A stretch of DNA of 64,000 nucleotides from Gottfriedia luciferensis. GTDB taxonomy: Bacteria; Bacillota; Bacilli; Bacillales; Bacillaceae_G. Made by a program: the position numbers and the translations under genes. The notes beneath the pieces are model-generated. The model was not told where the DNA came from and did not search any database. It saw nothing but the letters and a program-made list of their open reading frames with translations. Below are positions 44,981-54,633 of this stretch, piece after piece (the stretch's first letter is position 1; each line of letters starts with the position of its first letter). Where the stretch lies: the NCBI RefSeq assembly GCF_001712755.1, contig NZ_MDKC01000023.1:248001-312000 (forward strand). Direction: 5' to 3'.

Positions 44981-47745
44981 TTTTTATATTTCTCCTTAAT
45001 AATTTTTTCTAAAGTTTTATTTGTATAATCCCTTAATCCAATACTATTCATATCCTTTTCTAATTCATTCAGCGTGCTTATATCAAGTTCCCTATTCACA
45101 AACTTCTCACTAATGTTCTCTAATTTTTCTTCTACCCATAATGGCATTGTATAAGAAAGTCCAAGGGCTTCTATGAGAATATCATTTGAAGTACCAGCTT
45201 TATTTACACCGTCTAGAAAAGTACTTTCTATCTTTTTGTTTTCGTTATACCGAAGAGCATAAATGTTTGAATTTTCAACAGAACTAATTATAAACGGATT
45301 ATGTGTTGTCACAATAAATTGTATATGCGGAAAAGCATTTAGTATATTTGGTAATAATAATCGTTGAATTTCTGGATGTAAATGGTTCTCTGGCTCATCA
45401 ATTGTTACTATAAAGTTACCGCCTAGCCTGTCAAAAAGAAATATTTGCCAAGTTATATCTATGAGTGCTGCAATTCCACCTGAAACAGAATCAAGTGAAA
45501 AGAGCCCTGACTTTGTATTTAAAATAACTTCTGGTAATTGAATAGAGATACTTACAAACCCTAGCTCACGGGGTAAAACAAATCCAAGAATTCTCTGAAA
45601 ATCTATAAATAATTGGTGTGCTATTTCATTAGGGTGTATAATATCACCCTGTCCAGAACCAAATAAAGCTAATGTAATCAAACTTTCTTTTAATATATGT
45701 ATGGGACTCTTATCATTATTAATACTAAAATAGCCTTGCTTAATAGCCTTAGTATACTCATCAAAAAAATCCTGAAGAGATTTAATTTGTGTAGGTATAC
45801 TTTCTATTTGACTAAAGTTAAAAACTGGCCTGTGAGAAGGAATATGAAGCCCGCTCATTTTTGGTAATGATTCAATAGATACTTGATAAGTATAATCTAC
45901 TATAGATGGAACAAGAAGCTGAGACTCCATATTATCACTGTACACAATCCTACCTATTTCTAAATTTTCTGTCTTTTCAACATCATAACCAACCTCTTTC
46001 CTAGTATCTGAAGTATAGGTAATCCGTCCTTTACTATTATTTTGTTGTGGACTACTAATGATGTTGTTATTCCACCCAAAATGTTTATTAAGAAGATTTA
46101 AGATGGTAGTTTTACCTGATCCATTTATTCCGATTAAAATAGTTATATTTTCATGAAAATCTATATCTACTTTTTCAAATTGTCTCCAATTTCTTATTTC
46201 CATTTTTTTGAATACAAGGTTTTTTTTTCTATTATCGTTTTCTTCTTTTAGTTCTTTTCCATTTTTTAAATTACTTTTGATTTTTCCATTTTGTTTTATT
46301 TTTCTGTTGTGATCTTCTTCATTTAATAGCCTATCAATATTTTCTTTGTAATACTTTAGAGCATTTTTCCTACTATTAATCTCCTTTAAAATTGCTTCAG
46401 CAGAATCATTTGGTAAAGGGAGTCTAAAGCGAATAGGTATACCATAATTATCCCAATTCCCCTTTAACTTTTCTTTAATTGACCCTTCTATCTGTATCCT
46501 ATCTTCTACCTTAAATATTTTTTTGAATTTAATTTTTATTCTGTATGGAAAATTACCATTATCCCAAACTATATCATCTGAATTAAACATAGCTTGTGTT
46601 ATAACTGAAAGGCCTACGATCTTCTTATTTACTATAAAAACAATGTAATCATCAATTTCCCAATTCTTTATTGAATTGTTGTTACTTCCCCACAAACCAT
46701 TTTTTACACATGTTAAAAATTGATACTCATCAACTGTAACAAGCCTTAATTTTAAATTTAATTTATTATCAAACTCGAGTCCACTTATTATTGATTGTTT
46801 TAATTTAATACTAGGATATAAAAGCGGCTTTTCAAATATTAATTCATTAGTATAATATCTAAATCCTAAATCTCTAAATTGCGTATTACAAATTTCTTCT
46901 AACTCAATTAATACTTGTTTATTTGAATTGCAACCAATCCATAACCTACCTAATTGCATAGAGGATATAAGGCTAATACTTTTCTCAGTAAGATATGGAT
47001 CTAATACAATATCACCATTAGAAGTATAAAGCGAAATTATACTTCTGATATATGATTCGATAGTATTATAATTTAGATCATTTAGTATGTCATTATCCCA
47101 TATATTATTTAAATTAATATTAGTTGTAAATCTCATTAGCTTTGGCATTTCTCTAGTCTCAAAGTGAATAAGTTCGTCTTTTAAAAATTTGTTTAATGTT
47201 TCTCTAGAAAAACGCCATGACATTCCCGAAGGAAGTTCATGATCTAGCCATTTAAAAACTCTAGCAGGATTTTGTATTGGTTCAAGCAAATCATCTAAAT
47301 AATAATTGCCTCTTTCATCTTTAAGTAAATTCTTATTTAAGAAATTCTCAGGATTAGATGGGCCTATTAAGTTTAATGTATAATCATTAAAAGACTTGCT
47401 GTATACTAAAAGACGATTAAAATTTGATTTTTTTTTACGTTGACTTTTATATGTTAGAATGAATTCTTGTACAAAGTGTTTTCTTCCAAAAACATGGTCA
47501 AGTATTGTCCTTAAGTACTCTGCATAGAAATCGTTTGTATTGAAACATACTACTCCGTTATCAGTTAAAATACGTCGTGCATGCTGAATTACTAGCGTTG
47601 CTTCTCTTACATATGAACTTTTTGTAGATATGGTATTTTTTTTGGGTAATGGGGGGTTTAAATATACTAGTTGTACTTTACTGTTCTCTATTCTTTCTAA
47701 TAATTCTAATGGAGCACATTCATAAAGTCCTAGATTTAAATTCAT
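44977..47745 (-). CDS. fusion: degenerate DNA methyltransferase + EVE-like reader + PtuA-type ATPase
   Basis: 922 residues in three parts. Residues 1-300 have the layout of a beta-class DNA methyltransferase, but motif IV reads NPPL (30-33) instead of DPPY and the SAM-binding motif reads DPYLTEKS (249-256) instead of DPFxGSGT, so it is probably inactive. Residues about 333-450 match an EVE domain (NGLWGS, DDYIVFIVNKKIVGLSVI, FPYRIKIKFKKIF), a fold that reads modified bases. After a lysine-rich linker, residues 510-922 are an SMC-like ATPase: Walker A GINGSGKT (539-546), SVSGG (753-757), Walker B VTIDEPENHLHPE, H-loop TTHNP. The downstream HNH gene completes a Septu-like pair. The EVE and methyltransferase calls are from pattern only. 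Confidence 0.8.
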   Translation of the reverse strand: MNLNLGLYECAPLELLERIENSKVQLVYLNPPLPKKNTISTKSSYVREATLVIQHARRILTDNGVVCFNTNDFYAEYLRTILDHVFGRKHFVQEFILTYKSQRKKKSNFNRLLVYSKSFNDYTLNLIGPSNPENFLNKNLLKDERGNYYLDDLLEPIQNPARVFKWLDHELPSGMSWRFSRETLNKFLKDELIHFETREMPKLMRFTTNINLNNIWDNDILNDLNYNTIESYIRSIISLYTSNGDIVLDPYLTEKSISLISSMQLGRLWIGCNSNKQVLIELEEICNTQFRDLGFRYYTNELIFEKPLLYPSIKLKQSIISGLEFDNKLNLKLRLVTVDEYQFLTCVKNGLWGSNNNSIKNWEIDDYIVFIVNKKIVGLSVITQAMFNSDDIVWDNGNFPYRIKIKFKKIFKVEDRIQIEGSIKEKLKGNWDNYGIPIRFRLPLPNDSAEAILKEINSRKNALKYYKENIDRLLNEEDHNRKIKQNGKIKSNLKNGKELKEENDNRKKNLVFKKMEIRNWRQFEKVDIDFHENITILIGINGSGKTTILNLLNKHFGWNNNIISSPQQNNSKGRITYTSDTRKEVGYDVEKTENLEIGRIVYSDNMESQLLVPSIVDYTYQVSIESLPKMSGLHIPSHRPVFNFSQIESIPTQIKSLQDFFDEYTKAIKQGYFSINNDKSPIHILKESLITLALFGSGQGDIIHPNEIAHQLFIDFQRILGFVLPRELGFVSISIQLPEVILNTKSGLFSLDSVSGGIAALIDITWQIFLFDRLGGNFIVTIDEPENHLHPEIQRLLLPNILNAFPHIQFIVTTHNPFIISSVENSNIYALRYNENKKIESTFLDGVNKAGTSNDILIEALGLSYTMPLWVEEKLENISEKFVNRELDISTLNELEKDMNSIGLRDYTNKTLEKIIKEKYKK

Positions 47746-48202
47746 AAAAGAGATACTCCTTTCATACTGTTGTTTTACAATTTTTACCTTTAACGACTTA
47801 ATTGTATCAATAATAAAAAGTTTAGGGTAGAATAATCTTCAAAATTGCCAACAACAGCCAGTTCAAATAAATAAGTTGTAAATGACCTAACAAATATTCT
47901 ATAATTCATGCAAACTTTGGCAACAAAATTAATTGAATGTTTACTAGTTGGGAAATGAGTCAATAGCTCTTTCCTTTTTTGCTCTACGAACCTCACTGAC
48001 TAACCTACCTACTTTTAAAGACTAAATAATTCCTGAGTAAATTACTGACTATTCTTTATATTGTGCTATATAACAGCTAGCTAAAATGTTTCTTAACAAA
48101 TCAAATCTATATATAATTTCACTAACTTTAGGTATTTACCTCTCTTTGGATATTTAAGTTTTGCATATACTCTCTCATAATCTATTTTCTTGATTAATTA
48201 TT
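47746..48202. other. intergenic region upstream of the Septu-like operon
   Basis: About 460 bp that must carry the promoter of the ATPase-fusion operon (ribosome binding site GAAAGGAG before ATG 47745). A 68-codon minus-strand frame here (47790-47996) has no ribosome binding site and was not accepted. No repeats or RNA gene seen. Confidence 0.4.
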
Positions 48203-48240
48203 AAAAAAAACACGAGCTTATTAAATGCTCGTGTTTTTTT
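48203..48240. terminator. terminator of the AIPR gene, bidirectional
   Basis: Stem AAAAAACACGAGC/GCTCGTGTTTTTT with a nine-base loop, three bases past the AIPR stop codon. Confidence 0.88.
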
Positions 48241-48242
48241 AT

Positions 48243-49961
48243 TCATACAGATGTTATACTACCTTTTCTTAATTCAACAACTTTTTTAATTAGCTGTTCA
48301 TTTAAAGACTGTCTCTTTGTAATTTCTGTGCTTTCAACATCATCAACAACATTTTCAATTACACTAGTTAGTTCTCTAAAAAGTGTTAATAAATTTACAC
48401 TATATAGTTCCTTATTTATTCTTTCACACTCCTTATTTATTTTTTTGGAGTTAAAAGGCGCTTGTTCAGTACTTATATAATATCTCAACATCATAAGCAA
48501 GTGGTATTTAAATTTTCTAAACTTTGAATCTAAACTCTTATTTCTAAAATAGAATTCTAACTTATATAATGCAAATGAACTGGTATAATAAGGCATTAAT
48601 TCATGATCGCTTACAAAAGCAAATTCGGATAATTGCTCTAACAGTTTACCATAAAATCTACTTGCCAAATGTGGCCTATCTAAAAACATTGAAGCAAAAC
48701 ATTTTATTTGAGAAGAGATAGTAACAATTCTAACTTTTTCAATATTTGGAACTGCATCATACTGTCTAGATCTTCTTTCATAATATAACCTCTTTTTAGG
48801 TTCATTAATAGCATTATAAAATAACTCTAATCGTTTTTGAAAATCGCTTAACGCCATTAATTCTTCTTTTTTAACTTCAGTTTGGCTATTATTTGCAATT
48901 ATAATTTCACTTATTACATCTTCATTCTCAGTTCCAATTACTTTTACCGGCAAACTAATTAGTCTATTAATATCTTCTTTATAATTATATATTACATGAG
49001 ATGTTTGACATCCATTTACTATTTGATAGTCTCCCAATGTAAGATCATTTCTTGCAACATTTAGAGATTTAGCAACAATGGTAACACCGTTATTTAATAC
49101 AGCAAGTCTATTCGACTTCTCAGATTGAACAGTTTTTGAAATACTTTCATTCACATCATTTTCACCTTGATAATCTCTAACATTATCGTAAAATACAGAT
49201 CGATTTATGTTTCCTAAATCATCTTCAATCAAATTCAAGAACTCTTTAATTTCGAGTGTACCGATATACGCTTCATTAACTCCCTCAATTTCTGGAAGTA
49301 AAACTTTATTTGGAAAGTTAATAGTTGCACTAACTTTTTCTTGTGTTTGCTTATAATATTTTTGGATTTCACGAGCATCAATTGGTGTAAACTTAACTTG
49401 TTTAAATAGATGTAGGTCTTCTAAGTCTTCTTTTATTCTGGTTATTCTAGATATCAAATTTTGATCATTTATCCATTTTCCAGTTGTAACATAAAACATT
49501 TCGCATGTCATTTTCTTTATTCTTGCAGCCTTACTAATAATATATTCAACAATTTTTGCTCTTTTTTTAATAAACTCATTTCTAACCAAAGTAGGATTTT
49601 CTGAAAAAAAATCAACTACACCATCGCCAAACGTTCTTATTTCTCCTCCATTAAATGATGAACTTGTCTTAGATTGAATTAGAAGGAAATTAACTTCAGA
49701 TATACTACCCGATCTTTCAATTAAATCTTCAATCTCCTCTATCGAATTTATCATAATGCCACTAACAATTATTGCCAATCCATCAATTCCACAATCTCCT
49801 CCATTCCCCCCGACAACATCTTCTAATTCAAACTTTTCATTATGTACTTTTGATATAATACTATAAGCTGAAAACATTTCAAAAAGTTTACTTTGTTCTT
49901 TAATTTCCAGTTCCATTACAATTGAGAAGTCTTCTAAAAGACTCTTTGTTATTCTATCCAT
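48243..49961 (-). CDS. AIPR-family (abortive infection phage resistance) protein
   Basis: 572-residue protein of the AIPR family. Core motifs are FYDNVRDYQG, RLAVLNNGVTIVA and DYQIVNGCQTSHVIYN, with IIIANNSQTEV after them. The N-terminal 120 residues carry a PD-(D/E)XK-like pattern (GGDCGIDGLAIIV then FLLIQSKTSS; Asp60 and Gln-x-Lys96-98), suggesting nuclease activity. Start at ATG 49961 behind GGGGGA; an upstream in-frame extension is hydrophobic and unsupported. It lies downstream of the restriction-modification genes on the same strand but about 1 kb away, behind a terminator. Confidence 0.85.
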   Translation of the reverse strand: MDRITKSLLEDFSIVMELEIKEQSKLFEMFSAYSIISKVHNEKFELEDVVGGNGGDCGIDGLAIIVSGIMINSIEEIEDLIERSGSISEVNFLLIQSKTSSSFNGGEIRTFGDGVVDFFSENPTLVRNEFIKKRAKIVEYIISKAARIKKMTCEMFYVTTGKWINDQNLISRITRIKEDLEDLHLFKQVKFTPIDAREIQKYYKQTQEKVSATINFPNKVLLPEIEGVNEAYIGTLEIKEFLNLIEDDLGNINRSVFYDNVRDYQGENDVNESISKTVQSEKSNRLAVLNNGVTIVAKSLNVARNDLTLGDYQIVNGCQTSHVIYNYKEDINRLISLPVKVIGTENEDVISEIIIANNSQTEVKKEELMALSDFQKRLELFYNAINEPKKRLYYERRSRQYDAVPNIEKVRIVTISSQIKCFASMFLDRPHLASRFYGKLLEQLSEFAFVSDHELMPYYTSSFALYKLEFYFRNKSLDSKFRKFKYHLLMMLRYYISTEQAPFNSKKINKECERINKELYSVNLLTLFRELTSVIENVVDDVESTEITKRQSLNEQLIKKVVELRKGSITSV

Positions 49962-50955
49962 TAGTTCCCCCATAATCTTAAAGTCATTTACTAATATAAT
50001 TATTATAACAATATTCAAAACTATATGTCTCTAATAATACCAGGTATCTTTGGGAGTTTGGATAATAAACATTAATTTTGGTATCTCCAAATATGACTAA
50101 AAGTCGATAGCATAGAAATAGTGAAAGTAATCAGTGGAGAAGATATATTTTCTTGATAACCCCTTCAAAGAAAAGTATTGGGAAAATAACATGTTATATT
50201 TGACCACAATGGAAAGTTATATTAAGTATGAAAAAATTCGATAATCGATTATAAACTATTAGAAGAAAAATTTGTAACAATGTAGGCGTTATGCTTCGTC
50301 ACAATAAGAATGAAACCAATTACTGATTAAAAGTTGGATAACAAAATAATAATAGAATGTCACCTAATCATACTTATCAACAAAATAAACAACATAAAGA
50401 AATAGTTAATGTGCTTTTACAACATGCACATTTTGCAGTTCACCACATGAATTTAGTAACAATAACATTGTACTTCTTGGTTAATTAAGTAAAAATAAAC
50501 AGAATATATACGATATAATGATTGTTGGAAATGGAGCTAAAGAAGGTTCTCAATCAGAAATTTTCGTTTTAATATGACCTCAGATATGAAAAATGAGGTT
50601 TTAAGAAGAACCTTATATTATAAAGGTTATAAATAGAGTTTTTAATGCACCTATTAAAATTTGACATTCACTTCGTGCCTTTAAAAAAACTTTTGATTCG
50701 CATTATTTAACTCAGGAAATGACGTTAATCCTCGTGATCCATATACAGAGTTTAGACAACGGCCAAAAAGTCGTTTAAAAAGAAATTCCTACCGAAAAAA
50801 TAATGAAAATGCTAAAATAGCTTTTCGAGAAAAATAGTTCAATTACACGGGACGATAATTATTATGTACCAATCATTATTGATGAAATTGAAATATCTTA
50901 CATTAGTTACTTAGTTATTATTTAGAGAGGGAGGGAGGGACGTATCAAGTTAAAA
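49962..50955 (+). pseudogene. about 1 kb of decayed coding sequence
   Basis: No intact gene, but the plus strand carries a chain of protein-like fragments in shifting frames: YFLDNPFKEKYWENNMLYLT ending 50246, MSPNHTYQQNKQHKEIVNVL at 50357-50488, KNKQNIYDIMIVGNGAKEGS near 50510-50575, NSGNDVNPRDPYTEFRQRPK near 50709-50837, and ITRDDNYYVPIIIDEIEISY near 50840-50930. The density of such pieces indicates one or more dead genes. I do not recognise the family. Confidence 0.5.
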
Positions 50956-51000
50956 ATAAATTTAAAGGGATAACCTTGTATGTTATCCCTTTAAATTTAT
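50956..51000 (-). terminator. terminator of the C5 methyltransferase gene
   Basis: Perfect 19-bp inverted repeat (ATAAATTTAAAGGGATAAC with its complement) and a seven-base loop. Confidence 0.85.
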
Positions 51001-51041
51001 ATATTTTTAAACAATTAAATTTCAAAAGCTGTCTGACCTTC

Positions 51042-52199
51042 CTAATCCACCTCTAACTGTTTTTGGATTGATTTTGTTTTTCCTTTGCGGGTTTTCTTCT
51101 TTTTTTGTTGACCTGTTTCTATCATTTGCCTAATTTCATTATCATCCCACCTTGCTGGTTCGGTTGGATATTCATTACCTGCAAATGTATTTAATATAGC
51201 TTCAACAATAATTTTTGCTCCATCAACTGGAACTGCCATTCCAACTTGAGCTCGGACACTTTCACTTCCACCAATAAATCGAAAGTCATCTGGAAAAGTT
51301 TGAAGTCTAGCTCGCTCACGACTAGTTAAGGCACGGGGTTCATCATAATGATACATATGAGTACCACCGCCACCAGAACCAGTTACGGTGTATGCAGGCA
51401 CATCTGGGTCTAATCTTTTATAAATATTGGACATTTTCGCACCTTTTACATTTAACTGATACTCTTCTGGTATATATGGTGCCCATGCATTATCACCAGG
51501 TTTAATAATAGAAAGTCTTTCAATTACCTGTTTGGTATGCTTGGTTGGCTCATTATTAGGTACATCCTTAGGTATTGGCACTTCTAACGCACTTCTTGCA
51601 GAAGTCCATTCATCCTTATTTTTAAAAGGAGCCTTGGGTACTCGAAACTTCAAGTTAATATCTTTACGAATACCAACAATAATAATTCTATGGCGAGCTT
51701 GTGGTACACCATACTCTTCAAATTTGTATTTATGTGGAGTAATATTGTACCCCGCACCCTCCATTTCTTTTAAGATTTGAATTAAAGCCATGCCATCATT
51801 AGCACTTTCAAGCCCGCCAACATTCTCAGCTATAAACCATTTAGGTTTTTTAAATTTCAATACTTTTATTCCATAAGTATAAAGAGGACCAAATTCTCCC
51901 TCCAACCCCTTTGACTCTCCCACAATAGAAAAATCATTACATGGGAAGCCAAATGCGAAACAATCTATATCTGGCATCAAATTAAGTTTTAGTCTTCTAA
52001 CATCAGCACAAATAACTGATTTTCGGTTATCAGGACAAATATTGTGTCGAAATGTTTCACAAGTATCTTCGTCATAATCGACAGCCCATTTATGATTAAC
52101 TTTATAAATATTTCCTTCTGAATCTTTTACTTCTGCTAGCTTTGCACCAAGTGTCAAACCACCCGGTCCACAAAAAAGTTCACCCTTTTCAAAAATCAT
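51042..52199 (-). CDS. DNA (cytosine-5-)-methyltransferase
   Basis: 385-residue C5 methyltransferase. Motif I FCGPGGLTLG (residues 9-18), catalytic Cys87 in GFPCNDFS, ENV at 125-127, QARHRIIIVG (167-176) and motif X VGMAVPVDGAKIIVEAI are intact, so it should be active. The variable region between about 180 and 290 holds the target recognition domain; specificity cannot be read. The lysine-rich tail (QQKKKKTRKGKTK) is unusual. It presumably protects the host from the AlwI-family enzyme encoded upstream. Confidence 0.93.
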   Translation of the reverse strand: MIFEKGELFCGPGGLTLGAKLAEVKDSEGNIYKVNHKWAVDYDEDTCETFRHNICPDNRKSVICADVRRLKLNLMPDIDCFAFGFPCNDFSIVGESKGLEGEFGPLYTYGIKVLKFKKPKWFIAENVGGLESANDGMALIQILKEMEGAGYNITPHKYKFEEYGVPQARHRIIIVGIRKDINLKFRVPKAPFKNKDEWTSARSALEVPIPKDVPNNEPTKHTKQVIERLSIIKPGDNAWAPYIPEEYQLNVKGAKMSNIYKRLDPDVPAYTVTGSGGGGTHMYHYDEPRALTSRERARLQTFPDDFRFIGGSESVRAQVGMAVPVDGAKIIVEAILNTFAGNEYPTEPARWDDNEIRQMIETGQQKKKKTRKGKTKSIQKQLEVD

Positions 52200-52443
52200 G
52201 ATTACTTCTCTCCAATTTCTTTCTTCTCAGATAGAAATTATTATACACTAGTTACTCGACTATTTAAATTAGCAAGTCCTACCTATATATAGACTTCCTT
52301 ATAGAGGACTATACTTTCCATCTTCTTAAAAATAAGAAACCGCCCAGTACAAGGCGGTTTTTGACAAATACCATTAAGATCGCGAAAGCGTTTTTCTTAC
52401 CGTATTTTCATATAAAATTATAAAATTATAAAATTATTAGAAA
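52200..52443. other. spacer with terminator between B3-like and methyltransferase genes
   Basis: 244 bp. It contains the hairpin at 52337-52360 and otherwise nothing recognised. The methyltransferase gene probably has its own promoter here. Confidence 0.4.
52337..52360 (-). terminator. terminator after the B3-like gene
   Basis: Perfect 8-bp stem AAACCGCC/GGCGGTTT with an eight-base loop and T-rich flanks on both strands. Confidence 0.75.
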
Positions 52444-52833
52444 TTAAAGTTTCTCAATTTCAATGTCAGTTGGACTTAACCAAGTAACCCTGATTTGGTC
52501 CCCTTCCTCCGCATTTACATGGAAGAACCAATCACCAAGTAATTTTAAGTTGCCACTCCCTTGAAATTGTTTAGCAAAAACAGCTCCAGCCTTCGAGGAT
52601 CCTGATGCCTTTAAAGTAACATTCTTTAAAAATCCATCAGCTGAATTACAATTGTAGGTATTTGTAGTCCCTGAGTTACTATTTAAAATTCCTATACTAT
52701 TTGCCACTTGGCTCGGTATGTGGAGGTAACCTTCCCCATAAATAATGCCCCTGCTATTTGTGTATCGATGGTTTCCCCATTCTAAATGTGCTTTCTTTAA
52801 AGTTGTGATAAAAGAATCTCCTGTTTTGGGCAT
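52444..52833 (-). CDS. stand-alone B3-like DNA-binding protein (candidate)
   Basis: 129 residues, starting at ATG 52833 behind a perfect AGGAGG. The sequence LEWGNHRYTNSRGIIYGEGY followed by LHIPSQVA, and later FAKQFQGSGN and GDQIRVTWLSPTDIEI, resembles the B3-like DNA-binding domains at the ends of type II enzymes such as BfiI/NgoFVII (pattern NWG-R--R--EAYI-IP and a closing beta strand). Here it stands alone, between the AlwI-type endonuclease and the methyltransferase, so it may be a specificity or helper subunit. No catalytic residues. The family call is tentative. Confidence 0.5.
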   Translation of the reverse strand: MPKTGDSFITTLKKAHLEWGNHRYTNSRGIIYGEGYLHIPSQVANSIGILNSNSGTTNTYNCNSADGFLKNVTLKASGSSKAGAVFAKQFQGSGNLKLLGDWFFHVNAEEGDQIRVTWLSPTDIEIEKL

Positions 52834-53013
52834 AAATAATCCTCCTAAAATAAATCTATTTCTTTGTTTAAAATCCAATATCGATTCATACAGGTTAACC
52901 GCTTCCATTGTATCTTTTAAACTAAACTGAATAATTGCTCTAGAAGCAGGACCATTGTCGTTTTACATAATTCAAGAGGAATAAAATCTTCAAAACCTTT
53001 AAAACATTGTAAA

Positions 53014-54630
53014 TTAAACTGACTGGATATAGCGTAACAATTCACCAACCGTTGAATAAGCTCTATTGTCAATTGCTTGAAGGAATAGTTCTACTCGTTT
53101 ATGTTTGCGTATCCCATTGTCAATGCAGTAGTCCAAGAAACCAAGCATTACATTCGCGCTCAACATTATACCTTTAATCTCTCGTTCAGGTATTGCTCTT
53201 TTTGCTAACTTGCTAATCTTCACTAGATTTTTTTCTCCGCTCCATGCTGCAACAGTAACGTATCCAAAGTAAGCAACTTCTCTGTTGTCATATCCTTCGT
53301 AGTTCGGTATATACTCAGAGGCCATATGGGAAACCAGATTTGCAGCTAGTGGGAACTTTGGTCGATACATTTTTGCGTCAATTATAAAGGAGCGTTTTTT
53401 ACCCAACTTAACGAGTATTTCAATTTCTGTTTTTTCATCTGATGCTGGCTTCGGGTTCATTTCCACAGTAAAACCTATTGCTTTAAGAACTTCACCCGTT
53501 TTTTGCTCAAAATGATGTTCATTAGTTTCGTTTAAATAGCCTTCAACGAAATCAATGTTCAAGCCTTTCATGCTGTATTTCTTAATTGCATCAGCATGTT
53601 TCTCAGATTCTTTTATAGAGAACTCTTTTAGCAGTATATCTTTAATATTTTTGCGCGACAATTCTTCCAAATCAGGATAATCTGAAAGCAATTCTTTTAT
53701 CTTATTTTCAGTTTTTGTTTTATTAGTTGCTGGCTTAATTGCACCGTAATTACTTGCTTTATAACTATCAATATCAAGCCCGTTGTTCTCTGCCATACGC
53801 TGTAAAGAAATATGATACCGCGTGTTAAAAGGATACCTGGTATCATAAGCAGTTAACTCATCTGATACTCTCTTTGAGTCAGCTGGATTAACTCTAAGTG
53901 CTTCCCCGCGGATATATTCAACTAATCCGGTATAATCACAGATAAGCATAAACGTATGAGCGACGTCACCATGAGCTAGTTCAAAATCCCTTGCTCCCTT
54001 GTCTGCTCGTTTACGGTGGTCAAATTCTGCTATAATTTTTTGCTTTATTACTTCTTTTTCCACTGCATTTGCATTTCGAAATCTCATAATTTTGTCAGTT
54101 ACAGACATAAGTTCAGTGTCTGTCTTTGCAGTTAAAACAAAATAGGTGATTTCCTCTTTGGTTAGATAGTAATCGAGTTGTGATTGGTTCACCAATTTAA
54201 TCACAAATCTTGCTGGTCGAATACGAAATCCGTATTCGAATTGAGGACGGAAACCAGATTCAAGAAAATATGCATTAGGTATTTGTAGCGTCAGAATCTG
54301 CTTAGTAACATTTTCTCTTACCTTTTCACCGTCCATGACCTTTCTGCCGACTTTAGTTAGACTAAGTTTTCCTTCCTCATCAGTAAAAACATATGAGAAT
54401 GTTTTTAACATAGCCGCCCAGGTCCGACCTCCTGAACCATCATTACTAACATTTTCACGCTTTACCCCCCGAGCATTTAAAGCACGTTCATAATTCAAGT
54501 GGGCTTCTCTATTTCCCGCCCACTTGATCTTAAATCCATCAGTTGCATCATTTAAAGCAAGAAGTGCATCTCTATGGAATTTAGGGTCACGTTCTGGACG
54601 CGTAATGAACCATATTTTTCTTTCAGCCAT
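53014..54630 (-). CDS. AlwI-family type II restriction endonuclease
   Basis: 538 residues. The opening KIWFITRPERDPKFHRDALL, the winged-helix segment (about 55-110, RTWAAMLKTFSYVFTDEEGK) and FRPQFEYGFRIRPARF fit the AlwI family. A PD-(D/E)XK nuclease core lies near residues 370-430: FEQKTGEVL, then TEIEILVKLG and FIIDAKMY. AlwI itself cuts beside an asymmetric GGATC site; specificity here is unknown. It starts 3 bp after the HTH gene, behind AGGGGAG. Its partner methylase is presumably the C5 enzyme two genes on. Confidence 0.87.
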   Translation of the reverse strand: MAERKIWFITRPERDPKFHRDALLALNDATDGFKIKWAGNREAHLNYERALNARGVKRENVSNDGSGGRTWAAMLKTFSYVFTDEEGKLSLTKVGRKVMDGEKVRENVTKQILTLQIPNAYFLESGFRPQFEYGFRIRPARFVIKLVNQSQLDYYLTKEEITYFVLTAKTDTELMSVTDKIMRFRNANAVEKEVIKQKIIAEFDHRKRADKGARDFELAHGDVAHTFMLICDYTGLVEYIRGEALRVNPADSKRVSDELTAYDTRYPFNTRYHISLQRMAENNGLDIDSYKASNYGAIKPATNKTKTENKIKELLSDYPDLEELSRKNIKDILLKEFSIKESEKHADAIKKYSMKGLNIDFVEGYLNETNEHHFEQKTGEVLKAIGFTVEMNPKPASDEKTEIEILVKLGKKRSFIIDAKMYRPKFPLAANLVSHMASEYIPNYEGYDNREVAYFGYVTVAAWSGEKNLVKISKLAKRAIPEREIKGIMLSANVMLGFLDYCIDNGIRKHKRVELFLQAIDNRAYSTVGELLRYIQSV

Positions 54631-54633
54631 TTT

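Noticed and set aside
44977..47745. Active adenine methyltransferase in the fusion protein
   Set aside because: Both the catalytic DPPY and the SAM-binding FxGxG-type motifs are changed at key residues, so activity is unlikely although the fold is recognisable.
47790..47996. 68-codon minus-strand ORF upstream of the ATPase fusion
   Set aside because: GTG start without a ribosome binding site, and it occupies the likely promoter region.
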